DNA of 64,000 bases from Sandaracinaceae bacterium. GTDB taxonomy: Bacteria > Myxococcota_A > Polyangia > Polyangiales > Houyiibacteriaceae. Numbering within the stretch: the stretch's first letter is position 1; each line of letters begins with the position of its first letter. Under the pieces are notes generated by a model. The model saw only the letters and a list, made by a program, of their open reading frames with translations. It was not told the origin of the DNA and did not search any database. Below, piece by piece: positions 35,774-45,300 of this stretch. The position numbers and the translations under genes were made by a program. The stretch is taken from NCBI GenBank assembly GCA_016706685.1, contig JADJJE010000024.1, positions 1-64,000 on the forward strand, in the 5' to 3' direction.

Positions 35774-36349
35774 GTGCCGCCCGACAATGACGTTCGCAAC
35801 GAGGTGTGGCGCTCCGAGGTGCTGGTCAGCGACGCCATCGGCCGGCTGATCGAGTTCTGGGGCTTCAAGCGCAACATGGGGCGCATCTGGGCGGTGCTGT
35901 ACCTGAGCGACCGGGCGCTCAGCGCGCAAGAAATTCAAGATCGCCTCCAGCTGTCCGCCGGCGCCGTGTCCATGACGCTCAAGAGCCTGGGCCAGTGGCG
36001 CGTGGTGAAGCGCGTCTGGGTGCAGGGCGAGCGCCGCGACTACTTCGAGGCCGAGGGCAACTTCTGGCGCATGATCTCGCGCGTGTTCGAGGAGCGCGAG
36101 CGCCGCGAGATCCTGGACGCCATCGACGTCATGGAGGAAGCCCTCGAGCACCTGCGCGTGCGGCTCGAGCATTGCGAGGGCGAGGAGCGCGTGCGGGCCG
36201 AGGTGCAGGTGGCGCGCATCGAGCAGCTGCTGGACCTGGCGCGCCTCGGGCAGTCGCTGCTGGAGCGGCTGCTGAAGAGCGCGCAGGTGGACGCCAGCCC
36301 TCTCCTGCGGGTGCTGCTGGGTGCAGCCTCGCGCAGCGAGCATGACTGA
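35774..36349 (+). CDS. GbsR/MarR-family transcriptional regulator
   Basis: A 191-residue winged-helix regulator of the GbsR type. FWGFKRNMGRIWAVLYLSDRALSAQEI (29-55) and LSAGAVSMTLKSLGQWRVVKRVW (60-82) cover the DNA-binding region, with EGNFWRMISRVFEERERREI beginning the long C-terminal helices. In Bacillus GbsR controls glycine betaine synthesis in response to choline; here the target is unknown. The GTG start lies 27 bases after the lipoprotein gene. Its end overlaps the second TMTC-like gene by eight bases, so it may regulate or simply share a transcript with that gene. Confidence 0.85.
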   Translation: MPPDNDVRNEVWRSEVLVSDAIGRLIEFWGFKRNMGRIWAVLYLSDRALSAQEIQDRLQLSAGAVSMTLKSLGQWRVVKRVWVQGERRDYFEAEGNFWRMISRVFEERERREILDAIDVMEEALEHLRVRLEHCEGEERVRAEVQVARIEQLLDLARLGQSLLERLLKSAQVDASPLLRVLLGAASRSEHD

Positions 36350-37991
36350 GGGCCCCGTGAGCCGGCGCGGGCGTGTGCTCGAGATCGTGCTTGTGAGCCT
36401 GCTGCCCAGCCTGCTCACGCTCGGGCGCTTCCGGAACGGCTTCGTGTTCGACGACGTCTTCGTCATCGTGCGTGGCGAGTTCATCCACACGCCGGCGCGC
36501 TTCATGGAGGCGTTCACCCGGCACACCATGGTGGCTTCCAGCCAGGACGGGGCCGTGGGGCAGCCGGCGCTCGACACGTACCGTCCGATGCCTCTGGTGA
36601 CGTTCTTCTGGGATGCGTGGCTGGCCGGGCGCGACACGTGGTCGTATCACCTCACCAACACGGTGCTGCATGCGCTGGTGTGTGTGGGCCTGCTCGAGCT
36701 GGTGCGCAGGCTCGCGCCGGGACTGCCCAGCCTCACGCGTGTGTCCCTGGTGTGTGTGTTCGCCCTGTCGCCGTGGCTCAGCGAGGCCCACGTGTGGATC
36801 AACGGTCGCTCCGACCCGCTCATGAGCTTGTTTCTCTTGCTCGCGCTCCACGCCGGGTTCGCGCGCCCATCTCGGGCATCGCGCGCCGTGGTGTTCGCGG
36901 GCTGTCTGCTCGCGCTGCTCTCGAAGGAGGTGGCCGTGCTCGCGCTGCCCTTCGTGGTGCTGGTCCCGTGGCTCCGGGCCGACTCTCCCCCTCCGCGCAC
37001 CGCGCGCGCGTTCCTGTCCGAGGTGGCTGGCCCCGCCATGGCGCTGGGCGTCTACCTCGCGTTGCGCGTGAACGCCCTGCACGGCTTGAAGACGCACGAA
37101 GGCAGCGGCCAGCTCCTCACGGCGGCTCGTCACGCTCCGCTGCTGATGGTGGAGGGCGTCTACCGAACCTTGGTGCCCAGCGACTACGGGCTCCGCAGCC
37201 TGCGTGATGACTATGCGGGCCTCGGCGCGGAGTGGGTGGCCGGAGCGTGTCTGGTCTGCCTAGCCCTCGCCGCGCTGGCGTTTCGCACCCGTCGAAAAGC
37301 GCCGCTGCTGGGCGCTGGGCTCGCTTGGTATGCGCTCACCATTGCCCCCGTGAGCTTGATCAGCACCGCGCTCTGGCCGGGCTTCGGACGCTACCTCTAC
37401 CTGCCGGCGCTCGGGCTCGTGCTCGCGTTGGCCGCGGGTCTCCAGCTGGTGGCCGAGACGCGCCCAGCGCTCCGCCGCATGGCGCTGGGGCTGCCCGTGA
37501 TCCTTGCCGTCCTGAGCGCACCCTTGCTGGTCTTCGCCACCACGCTCTATCACGACGAAGCCACGCTCTACTCGGCCGCCCAGGAGCGCGCGCCCGAGCA
37601 GGCCTGGACCCACGGGTTCCTGGGCCTCAGCCTGCGGCGAGCGGGCGACTGCGAGCGAGCCATCCCGCTGCTGGAGCGCGCGGCGCAGCTGGACCCCGCA
37701 GACCCGCGCTACCTCACGCATCTCGGGCACTGCCTGGTGGAGACGCGGCGCCGGGAGGCGGCGCTGGCCGTTGCGCTACAGGGCGAGGCGCGCTTCGCAG
37801 GCACCCGGCAGGAGGCCGCGTTCCTGCTCATTCATGCGAGCTCGCTGCCCACTCCCGACACGGACGAGATGGAGCGGCTGTTGCGCCGCTGCATCGCGGT
37901 GTACCCAGGGCGCACCGACTGCGCCTTGGGCCTCGAGACCCTTCGTGCTCGCCGCACATCGGATCCACGGCAGCGCGGCGACACACCGTAG
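36342..37991 (+). CDS. TMTC-like polytopic membrane protein with TPR tail (paralogue)
   Basis: A 549-residue protein with about ten membrane helices and a C-terminal TPR stretch (ERAIPLLERAAQLDPADPRY and neighbours, about 440-520). It shares with the protein at 26403 the early acidic pair (D37-D38 in FVFDDVF), TYRPMPLV and SEAHVWINGRSDPLMSL (147-163). These fit the GT-C fold TMTC-type O-mannosyltransferase family, whose eukaryotic members also end in TPRs. Donor and acceptor are unknown. The ATG at 36342 sits inside the end of the GbsR gene. The downstream gene runs in the other direction. Confidence 0.7.
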   Translation: MTEGPVSRRGRVLEIVLVSLLPSLLTLGRFRNGFVFDDVFVIVRGEFIHTPARFMEAFTRHTMVASSQDGAVGQPALDTYRPMPLVTFFWDAWLAGRDTWSYHLTNTVLHALVCVGLLELVRRLAPGLPSLTRVSLVCVFALSPWLSEAHVWINGRSDPLMSLFLLLALHAGFARPSRASRAVVFAGCLLALLSKEVAVLALPFVVLVPWLRADSPPPRTARAFLSEVAGPAMALGVYLALRVNALHGLKTHEGSGQLLTAARHAPLLMVEGVYRTLVPSDYGLRSLRDDYAGLGAEWVAGACLVCLALAALAFRTRRKAPLLGAGLAWYALTIAPVSLISTALWPGFGRYLYLPALGLVLALAAGLQLVAETRPALRRMALGLPVILAVLSAPLLVFATTLYHDEATLYSAAQERAPEQAWTHGFLGLSLRRAGDCERAIPLLERAAQLDPADPRYLTHLGHCLVETRRREAALAVALQGEARFAGTRQEAAFLLIHASSLPTPDTDEMERLLRRCIAVYPGRTDCALGLETLRARRTSDPRQRGDTP

Positions 37992-38070
37992 CGCCACCAG
38001 GTCGAACCCATCGATTCCCTTGCTCGCGACCAGTACCGGCGGGGTCGGGAACCGCTGGCCGCCCCACACG

Positions 38071-38093
38071 AAAAAGGCGCCCAAAGGGGCGCC
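38071..38093 (-). terminator. Intrinsic terminator of the gap-pgk-tpiA-secG operon
   Basis: On the minus strand a perfect 7-bp stem (GGCGCCC/GGGCGCC, 38076-38082 with 38087-38093), a four-base loop and five T residues lie 26 bases after the secG stop. Confidence 0.9.
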
Positions 38094-38118
38094 GTGATTC
38101 TCACCGAGGGGGCGTCGG

Positions 38119-38682
38119 CTACTCCGCGTCGCCCGTGGCGCCCTCGACCGCATCGCCCGCTGCGCGACCGGTGGCCTCGGCCGCTTCGACGGCTTGTTCA
38201 CCGGCGGCTTCGGCCGCGCCACCCAGGGCATCACCGAGGGCCTCACCAAGCGCGGCAGCGGCGGCCTCGGCCGGCGCGGGGAGGGCAGCAGCGCCTGCGT
38301 CCAAGGCGTCTGCCTCGGGGGCGGGCTCTTCGTCCGTGGCCACGCCCGCGTCCGCGGTGGTGGCGTCATCGCCGTCGGCCGAGCCGATGGTATCGGCCGC
38401 AGCGGCCGCCTGGGCCTCTTCCACGGCGCGGCGCAGCGACGCGTCGGGCGAGCTGCTCATGTACGCGAGCGTGGCCGACAAGATCATGAAGAGTGCGGCG
38501 CTCACGGCCGTGGCGCGCGTGAGGATGTTGCCCGCACCGGCGCCACCGAAGACCTGCTGAGCGCCGCCGCTACCGCCGCCGAGCGCCGTGCCCATGCCAC
38601 CGCCTTTGCCCGACTGGAGGAGCACCACCAGGATCAGGAAGAGGCAAACGAGCACATAAACGATGGTCAGGAAGGTCTGCAT
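38119..38682 (-). CDS. secG: SecG preprotein translocase subunit with long acidic tail
   Basis: A 187-residue SecG, the small integral subunit of the SecYEG channel. The two helices (about 2-22 and 55-72) and the loop VLLQSGKGGGMGTALGGGSG, with QQVFGGAGAGNILTRAT, are typical. Family members are about 75-120 residues. The extra 110 residues here are alanine- and glutamate/aspartate-rich and probably disordered, with repeats such as EAAEATGRAAGDAVE. The role of that tail is unknown. It is the last gene after gap, pgk and tpiA, a common bacterial order. Confidence 0.9.
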   Translation of the reverse strand: MQTFLTIVYVLVCLFLILVVLLQSGKGGGMGTALGGGSGGAQQVFGGAGAGNILTRATAVSAALFMILSATLAYMSSSPDASLRRAVEEAQAAAAADTIGSADGDDATTADAGVATDEEPAPEADALDAGAAALPAPAEAAAAALGEALGDALGGAAEAAGEQAVEAAEATGRAAGDAVEGATGDAE

Positions 38683-38745
38683 GGGGTCGACTCGCAGCGG
38701 GTTCTAGCTGTGGGGGGAGCGAAGTAGCACGGGGCGCGCCTGCGC

Positions 38746-39543
38746 TCAAGAAGGGTAGGCAGCAGCGATGATGGGGACGAAGAGGTCGGCCGTGAGCGAG
38801 GCCCCGCCCACCAGGGCGCCGTCGATGTCGGGCTGGCCCAGCAGCTCGGCCGCGTTGCTGGCTTTCACGCTGCCTCCGTAGAGGATGCGCAGGCCCTCGG
38901 CCAGCGGCTCGCCGAAGCTGGCACGCACGTGGGCGCGAATGGCGGCGTGCACGGCCTGAGCATCTGCCGGGCTAGCGGTACGCCCAGTACCAATCGCCCA
39001 GACGGGCTCGTAGGCCACGATCAGGTCGGCGAGCGCCGCAGCGTCCAGCCCATCGAGGGCGCCGCCGAGCTGGCGCAGCACCACGGCTTCGGTTTCCCCG
39101 GCGTCACGCTCCGAGAGCGTCTCACCCACACACAGGATGGGCACCAGCCCGGCCGTTAGCAGCGCGCGCACCTTCAGGGCCACCGCGGCGTCGGTCTCGC
39201 CGAACAGCGTGCGCCGCTCGCTGTGACCCACGATGCAGTGGGACGCGCCGGCGTCCCGCAGGAGCGCCGGGCTGACCTCGCCCGTGAACGCACCCTGCGC
39301 TTCGTGGTAGCAGTTCTGCCCCGCCAGGAAGATGGCGCTGTCGGCCACGGCCTGGGCCACCGAGTAGAGCGCGGTGGCCACGGGGGCCACGCACACCTCC
39401 ACCGCGGCGTTGGGGCCGGCTGCCCGGTCGAGCGTCTCCCAGGCCTCCACGATCTGCCCCGTGAGCTCGATGGCCGCGGCCACCGAGTGATGCAGCTTCC
39501 AGTTGCCCGCGATGAAGGGCGTGCGCTGCGAGCGCGGGCTCAT
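38746..39543 (-). CDS. tpiA: Triosephosphate isomerase
   Basis: A 265-residue TIM-barrel isomerase that interconverts DHAP and glyceraldehyde 3-phosphate. The catalytic set is visible: lysine in AGNWKLH, histidine in IVGHSERR and glutamate in AYEPVWAIGTGRTAS; phosphate loops lie in ILYGGSVKASN and GALVGGASL. The ATG overlaps the pgk stop (ATGA), so translation is coupled. Between this gene and secG there are 63 bases without a clear terminator. Confidence 0.98.
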   Translation of the reverse strand: MSPRSQRTPFIAGNWKLHHSVAAAIELTGQIVEAWETLDRAAGPNAAVEVCVAPVATALYSVAQAVADSAIFLAGQNCYHEAQGAFTGEVSPALLRDAGASHCIVGHSERRTLFGETDAAVALKVRALLTAGLVPILCVGETLSERDAGETEAVVLRQLGGALDGLDAAALADLIVAYEPVWAIGTGRTASPADAQAVHAAIRAHVRASFGEPLAEGLRILYGGSVKASNAAELLGQPDIDGALVGGASLTADLFVPIIAAAYPS

Positions 39544-40724
39544 GAGGCCAGCGCCTCCACGCCGGGGAGCCGGCGACCCTCCAGGAACTCGAGCGACGCG
39601 CCACCCCCCGTGGACACGTGCGTGTAGCGGTCGGCCAGGCCTGCCTGCTGCACGGCCGCCACGCTGTCGCCGCCGCCCACCACGGTGAAGCCACCGCTCG
39701 CGGCCATGGCCTGCGCCACGCCGAGGGTGCCTGCGGCGAAGGCCGGGTTCTCGAACAGGCCCATGGGGCCGTTCCAGAAGATGGAGCGCGCCTTGCCCAG
39801 GCGCTCTTCGAAGAGCTTCTCGGTCTCGGGGCCCACGTCGAGCGCCATGGCCCCTGCGGGCACAGCGTCCAGCGCCACCACCTCGGACGTGGTGTCCTCG
39901 AGGCTGTAGCCCACGCGCAGGTCCACGGGTAGCAGCAGCTCGATGCCCGCGTCCTCGGCGCGCTGCATGAGCGAGCGGGCCAGCGCCAGCTTGTCGGACT
40001 CCACCAGGCTCTTGCCCATGGCGAACCCGCGCGCGGCCAGGAATGTGTTGGCCATGGCGCCGCCGATGAACATCGCGTTCACCTTGGTCATGAGCGCCTC
40101 GATGACCTTGATCTTGTCGGTGACCTTGGCGCCGCCCAGCACGGCGATGTAGGGCGCGGCCGGGTCCGAGCGCAGCGCGCCCAGGGCCTTGAGCTCTTTC
40201 TCCATGAGCTTCCCGGCGCAGCGCACCTCGGCCATGCGGGGCAGGGCGCTCACGGAGGCGTGCGCACGGTGGGCGGCGCCGAACGCGTCGTTCACGTAGA
40301 CGTCGCAGAACTTCAGCAGCTCGCGCGCGAACGCCTCGTCGTTCTTCTCTTCGCCGGGGTGGAAGCGCAGGTTCTCGAGCAGCACCACCTGACCGTCGCG
40401 CAGATCGTGCACCACCTTGCGAGCGCCATCACCGATGCAGTCGTCGGTGAGCACCACCTCGCCGACGCCCAGCAGCTCGGCCAGGCGCAGGGCGGCGGGC
40501 TCGAGGGAGTACTTGGGGTCCGGCGCGCCCTTGGGGCGTCCCAGATGGGAGGCCAAGATGGCCCGGCCGCCACGCTCCAGCACGGACTCGATGGTGGGCA
40601 GCGCCGCACGAATGCGTGTGTCGTCGGTCACCCGACCATCGGCGTCCAAGGGCACGTTGAAGTCCACGCGCACGAACACGCGCCGGCCGTCGAGCTCCAC
40701 GTCATCGATGTTGCGTACGGACAT
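39540..40724 (-). CDS. pgk: Phosphoglycerate kinase
   Basis: A 394-residue two-domain kinase that makes ATP from 1,3-bisphosphoglycerate. RVFVRVDFNVPLD and LASHLGRPKG near the N-terminus bind substrate; VNDAFGAAHRAHASV and AVLGGAKVTDKI are family signatures. The nucleotide-binding end shows FWNGPMGLFE and VVGGGDSVAAV. Length is standard. It lies nine bases after gap and overlaps tpiA. Confidence 0.98.
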   Translation of the reverse strand: MSVRNIDDVELDGRRVFVRVDFNVPLDADGRVTDDTRIRAALPTIESVLERGGRAILASHLGRPKGAPDPKYSLEPAALRLAELLGVGEVVLTDDCIGDGARKVVHDLRDGQVVLLENLRFHPGEEKNDEAFARELLKFCDVYVNDAFGAAHRAHASVSALPRMAEVRCAGKLMEKELKALGALRSDPAAPYIAVLGGAKVTDKIKVIEALMTKVNAMFIGGAMANTFLAARGFAMGKSLVESDKLALARSLMQRAEDAGIELLLPVDLRVGYSLEDTTSEVVALDAVPAGAMALDVGPETEKLFEERLGKARSIFWNGPMGLFENPAFAAGTLGVAQAMAASGGFTVVGGGDSVAAVQQAGLADRYTHVSTGGGASLEFLEGRRLPGVEALAS

Positions 40725-40733
40725 GCGTGCCTC

Positions 40734-41753
40734 TCAGTTCGCCGTCCCGGACACGGTCCGGACGAGGTCAATCATGCGGGTGCTGAAGCCCCACTCGTTG
40801 TCGTACCAGGCGGTCACCTGCACCTGGTCGCCCCCTGCGACGGTGGTGAGCTCCACGTCCAACGTGGCCGAGTACGGGTTGCCGATGAAGTCGCTGGACA
40901 CCAGCGGCCTCGGCTCGATGGACAGGATGCGCCCGAGCGGGCCGGCGACAGCGGCGTCGAACGCCGCGTTGACCTCTTCCACCGTGGTGGCGCGGCTCAC
41001 GTGGGCCGTCAGGATCGTGAGCGATACATTGGGCGTGGGGACGCGCACCGCGGAGCCCACCAGCTTGCCCGCCAGCTTGGGCAGCACCAGGCCGATGGCC
41101 GAGGCCGCGCCGGTGCTGGTGGGGATGATGTTCTCGGCTGCCGCGCGCGCCCGGCGGTAGTCCTTCTTGTGCGGCAGGTCCAGGATGCGCTGGTCGTTGG
41201 TGTACGAGTGCACCGTGACGACGTGCCCCTTCAGGATGCCGAACGCGTCGTCCACGACCTTGGCCATGGGCGCGAGGCAGTTGGTGGTGCACGACGCGTT
41301 GGAGATGATGGTGTGCAGCTTGGCGTCGTACGCATCATCGTTGATGCCCACGCAGAAGGTGCCATCGGCCCCCTTGCACGGCGCGGACACGATGACCTTC
41401 TTGGCGCCCGCCTCGAGGTGCTTGGCGGCCAACTCACGCGTGTTGAAGATGCCCGTGCACTCGAGCACCACGTCCACGCCCAGGTCTTTCCACGGGAGCT
41501 GCGCCGGGTCGCGCAGCGAGAACGTGGGGATGGCCTGCCCGTCCACGATGATGGCCTTGTCGCTGGACGTGACCTTGTGCCCATAGGTGCGGTGGACCGT
41601 GTCGAACTGCAGCAAGTGCGCGAGGGACGGCGGGTCTGTGAGGTCGTTGATGGCAGCGAGCTGCACATCCCCCGTGTTGCCGTCGTCGAGGAGCATGCGC
41701 GCCACCGCGCGCCCGATGCGGCCGAAGCCGTTGATACCGATCTTGATGGGCAT
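40734..41753 (-). CDS. gap: Glyceraldehyde-3-phosphate dehydrogenase
   Basis: A 339-residue GAPDH. Rossmann start INGFGRIGR, acidic residue in the AINDLTD stretch (NAD preference), catalytic C155 in SNASCTTNCLAP and histidine in VHSYTNDQ; AENIIPTSTGAA binds phosphate. It is the first gene of the gap-pgk-tpiA-secG operon. A 12-bp perfect palindrome lies about 56-67 bases upstream, where a promoter is expected. Confidence 0.98.
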   Translation of the reverse strand: MPIKIGINGFGRIGRAVARMLLDDGNTGDVQLAAINDLTDPPSLAHLLQFDTVHRTYGHKVTSSDKAIIVDGQAIPTFSLRDPAQLPWKDLGVDVVLECTGIFNTRELAAKHLEAGAKKVIVSAPCKGADGTFCVGINDDAYDAKLHTIISNASCTTNCLAPMAKVVDDAFGILKGHVVTVHSYTNDQRILDLPHKKDYRRARAAAENIIPTSTGAASAIGLVLPKLAGKLVGSAVRVPTPNVSLTILTAHVSRATTVEEVNAAFDAAVAGPLGRILSIEPRPLVSSDFIGNPYSATLDVELTTVAGGDQVQVTAWYDNEWGFSTRMIDLVRTVSGTAN

Positions 41754-41808
41754 GGTGTTCTCGTCCGGAGCCCACGGGGCACCGGGGCCCGGAGCCTAGT
41801 ACAGAAGG

Positions 41809-41820
41809 AGCCCGCGGGCT
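41809..41820. promoter_or_regulatory. Possible operator palindrome upstream of gap
   Basis: A perfect 12-bp palindrome AGCCCGCGGGCT lies between a possible -35 (TTGGCC) and -10 (TACTAG) on the minus strand; the 19-base spacing makes that promoter weak. A repressor site is possible, but GC-rich palindromes arise easily in this genome. Confidence 0.3.
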
Positions 41821-41932
41821 GGCCAATTCCACAGGCCGGTCACCCAGCGGAAACACGAAAGCCGCCTGCGCGTGAGCGGGGCGGCAAGGAAGCGATGCGG
41901 AACGGGTGGGCGCCGGAGGGCGCCGTCAGCGG

Positions 41933-42124
41933 TCAGGCGTCTGGCGTGTGGCTGTCGCGGATCTCGCTGGTGACCAGCTCGAGCATGGCGTTGGTGAAGC
42001 CGACGATCTCGGCCCGGGAAGCGCCGCTCTGCTTCAGCTGCTTGTACACGGACTTGGCTAGGATCTTGACGCTGCGCTCGTCGGCGCTGGCAGGTTGGGT
42101 GTGAGGCATGGTGTCTGAGCTCAT
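41933..42124 (-). CDS. Small conserved-looking unknown protein
   Basis: A 63-residue soluble protein: a flexible start (MSSDTMPHTQPASADE), then an amphipathic helix pair (RSVKILAKSVYKQLKQSG and RAEIVGFTNAMLELVTSEI). It has no cysteines or membrane segment. The compact helical pattern suggests a real protein, and the codon positions look like those of its neighbours. Function is unknown. It lies between the gap operon and the large membrane-fusion gene, both on the same strand. Confidence 0.6.
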   Translation of the reverse strand: MSSDTMPHTQPASADERSVKILAKSVYKQLKQSGASRAEIVGFTNAMLELVTSEIRDSHTPDA

Positions 42125-42287
42125 GGTGAGAGGTTCCCCCGGTGCGCGCCTCGTGGGCGCTGCGGCAGGGTCCTAAGCAGGGGCTGTGCCACGTTTCCAA
42201 GAGCTGCACAGTGACCCCTGGCGCACATGTGATTTCAATGATTTACGGGCTAAAGCACCGTGAAACCTTGGAACCGAAGGCGTGGTT

Positions 42288-42336
42288 GCGTAGCGCCCTA
42301 TGCAGCGATCGCCGATAGGTGCATAGCGCTCTACGC
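42288..42336. repeat. Long imperfect inverted repeat (17-bp arms)
   Basis: Arms 42288-42304 and 42320-42336 pair at 15 of 17 positions around a 15-base loop that contains the 8-bp palindrome GCGATCGC. It lies 20 bases beyond the stop of the 1260-residue membrane fusion gene and about 160 bases upstream of the small gene at 42124. There is no T-tract. It may be a terminator or RNA-stability element for the long gene. Confidence 0.55.
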
Positions 42337-42356
42337 ACTCTGCCGCGCAGCGGAGG

Positions 42357-45300
42357 CTACGGCAGCGCCAGGCTGTCTCGTTGAGCGGGGGCAGGCGCTG
42401 CCCCGGTGGTGGGAGGGGTGGGCGCGGGCGTGGCGCCCTCTGCGGGAGGGTTCGCTAGGCGCTCGGCCTCGTCGCGTGCGGCCGCCTCGTCGATCAGCAG
42501 CCGCTCCACGTACTGCCGCATGACGCGCACGGCGTCGCCGAACGCGGCCTCGGCCCACATGCTGCGCGCCATGAAGTAGCGCACCTCGGGGCGCTCGCTG
42601 ACCCAGCGCGGGTGGGTGCCCGTGAGCTCCTCCAGTAGGGTGACCACCTCGTCGTAGCGCGGCCGGATGGCCCCCGTCTTGTAGAGCAGGTACGCGTAGA
42701 GCAGCTTCATGGACGGACCGCTGTGCTGCCGGACGGGGGCCGGGATGTCCTCCATGGCGTTCAGGGCAGCGCCGTAGTCACCCGCGTCCACCGCGTCCCG
42801 CACCGCGATGAACCCTTCGGTCAGCACCCGGGCTTGGCGGGGCGAGAGCTCGGGGCCGGCGCTCGGGGGCGTCACGTGGATCGCCGGCTCGCCCTCGGGC
42901 CCCAGCAGGCGACGCATGACCTCGATGGCCACCAGCGACTCGGGCGCACGCCCCGCCTCCACGCTGGCTTCGGCCAGGGACGACGCTTCGCCGCGACGGC
43001 CCGCGGAGAGTAGGGCCATGGACAGCTCGGCCAGGTTGGCGGCGGCCTCGTTGCCTTCGCCGAGCCCTTGAACGCGCCCGACCACGTTGCCGTATGGCCA
43101 CGTCGGCGCGTAGAGGTGGTCTGGCAGATAGCGCTCGTAGCGTTGGTATCCAATGAGATCCCGCGGGGCGGCGAACTCGATGAGCATGTTGTCGTCCGTG
43201 TTGGTGGACACGGGCTCGCGGCGGCATAGGGGCAGGGCACACGGCCGCGCGTTGTCCGAGTCGTGATGCGCCACCCAGCTCGCGCTCTCGGTGTCGCGCG
43301 TGTACTCGATCTGCGAGAACTGCATGACCTCTTCGCGGCTGGCCAAGAGCACTCGCGAGAACACGTCGTGCGGGCGGTACAGGGTGCCCGCGCGCAGGTC
43401 GGCCTGGGCGCCCTCGAACGCGAAGCCGCGCGTGACCCGCTCGAGGTCGAGCGGCAGCGGGCTGTCCGAACCCATGAGCACGGTGTCGGGCGAGAAGTCG
43501 TCGGCCGAGAGCGCCACCACGTGCCGGAACTGCGACGCGAAGGTGCGGTAGATGGCCTTGATGTTCTCGGGGCTCAGCTCGTAGAGCTGCACCCACTGGC
43601 AGTAGATGCCGCCCTCGCGCAGGCGCCGCTTGCTGATGCGGAAGTGCTCCTCGGTGAAGAGGTCGGCCACGCCCGTGATCCAGGGGTTGCTGGGCTCACT
43701 GATGATCACGTCGTACTCGCGCTCGGTCGCGGCAAGGTAGTTGCGCCCGTCGTCGTTGATGACCTCGAGGCGCTCCATGTCCACATACGGGAAGCTCTCG
43801 AGGGGGAAGTCGAGGTGGCTGTACTCCGCGAACCAGCGCGCCGCCTCGGGCACCGCGCGCTCCAGCTCGATCACGTCCACGCTGCGCACCGGGAAGTGCA
43901 GGGCGGTGCCCACGGTGACCCCGGAGCCGAAGCCGATGACGGCCACGTCCAGCCCCTCGGGCCCGTCCTGGTGCATGAGCAGCGGGTAGGCGGCGAGGTT
44001 GATCTGCGTGGGCATGTCCTCGCCGTTGCTGGCGTCCACCTTGCCGTTGTTCTTCATGGCGAGGTGCGTGCCCCAGTAGCGCTCCACCGTGACCGTGGTG
44101 CTCAGGCCGTCGTGGTAATAGAGCAGCTCCACGTGGGTGTTGGCGAGCTCGCGGCAGGCTGAGCGCGCCACAGAGGGCCGGAACACGCCCAGCGTCATGC
44201 GTCCCGGATCCCACGTGAGGTTCGGCACGAACCAGGGCGCGTTGGGCCGGAACAGCCCAAAGTACACCAGGGCGACCAGCGCCGGGATGATGGGCGCCAG
44301 CGCGTAGATGAGGATGCTCTCGATGACGGCGTGGCTGGCGCGGGCCTCGCTCACCGGGGCCGGCGGGGTGCCTTCCGGGTCATCGCCTTCGGGCTTGGCC
44401 GCAGTGGGCTCAGGGTCGGCCGCGGCCACCACCAGCAGCATCAGCGCCATGGCGAAGTTGAGGGCCATGCCGGCGAACAGGGCGGCCTGCATGCCGTAGC
44501 GCGGCATCAGGATGAAGCCCGGGATCCAGGCGCCCAAGATGGAGCCCAGCGTGTTGCTGGCGTAGACCCGGCCCACGTCGTCACCGATGGTGGCGCCGCT
44601 CACCGCGAACAGGCGCAGCGTGAGCGGGAACATGGCGCCCATGCCCAGCGTGGCGGGCAGCGTGCAGAGCGACGACGTCAGGAACGAGAAGAAGCGCACC
44701 GTGCCCACGTGGTTGGGCAGGTCTTCGATGCCGCCCACCAGCGCACCGAGCGCGCAGCTGACCTCGTCCTGGTAGACCATGTTGGCCAGCGTGGAGAGCG
44801 CGATGAGCAGCTGGATGACCGCCAGCTGCAGCACGGGCAGGTTGCGCAGGGTGAGCAGCGCCACCGTGAGCGCCACGACGCACACCACCACGGTGGCCAC
44901 GATCTGCGGGTATTGACCGTACTCGAGGCCGCGATGAATGGACGCGCCCACGATGGCGAACAGCACCGGGACCAGCAGCGTGAGCAGCGCCACGCGGTCG
45001 AGCCGGCGCCCCTTGGCGCGCGCGTCCTCGTCGCGCTGGGCGCCCAGCATGGCGTACCAGCGCAGCACCACCACCGGGGCCGAGCCCAGCAGGGAGAGCA
45101 GCACCCAGGACAGGAGTCCGCCAGGGATGGTCCACGCGCCCAGGTTCACGCCGCCCACCAGCGCCTGGTCGAAGAGGGAGAAGGGCGTCACGGCATACAT
45201 GACCAGCGCCACCGAGAGCGCCGACGTCACGTCGAGGCGCCGCGTGGCGCGCGAGATGAGCCCCGAAGCTGCCGCGCTGCCGCCGGCGATGCCCACCAGG

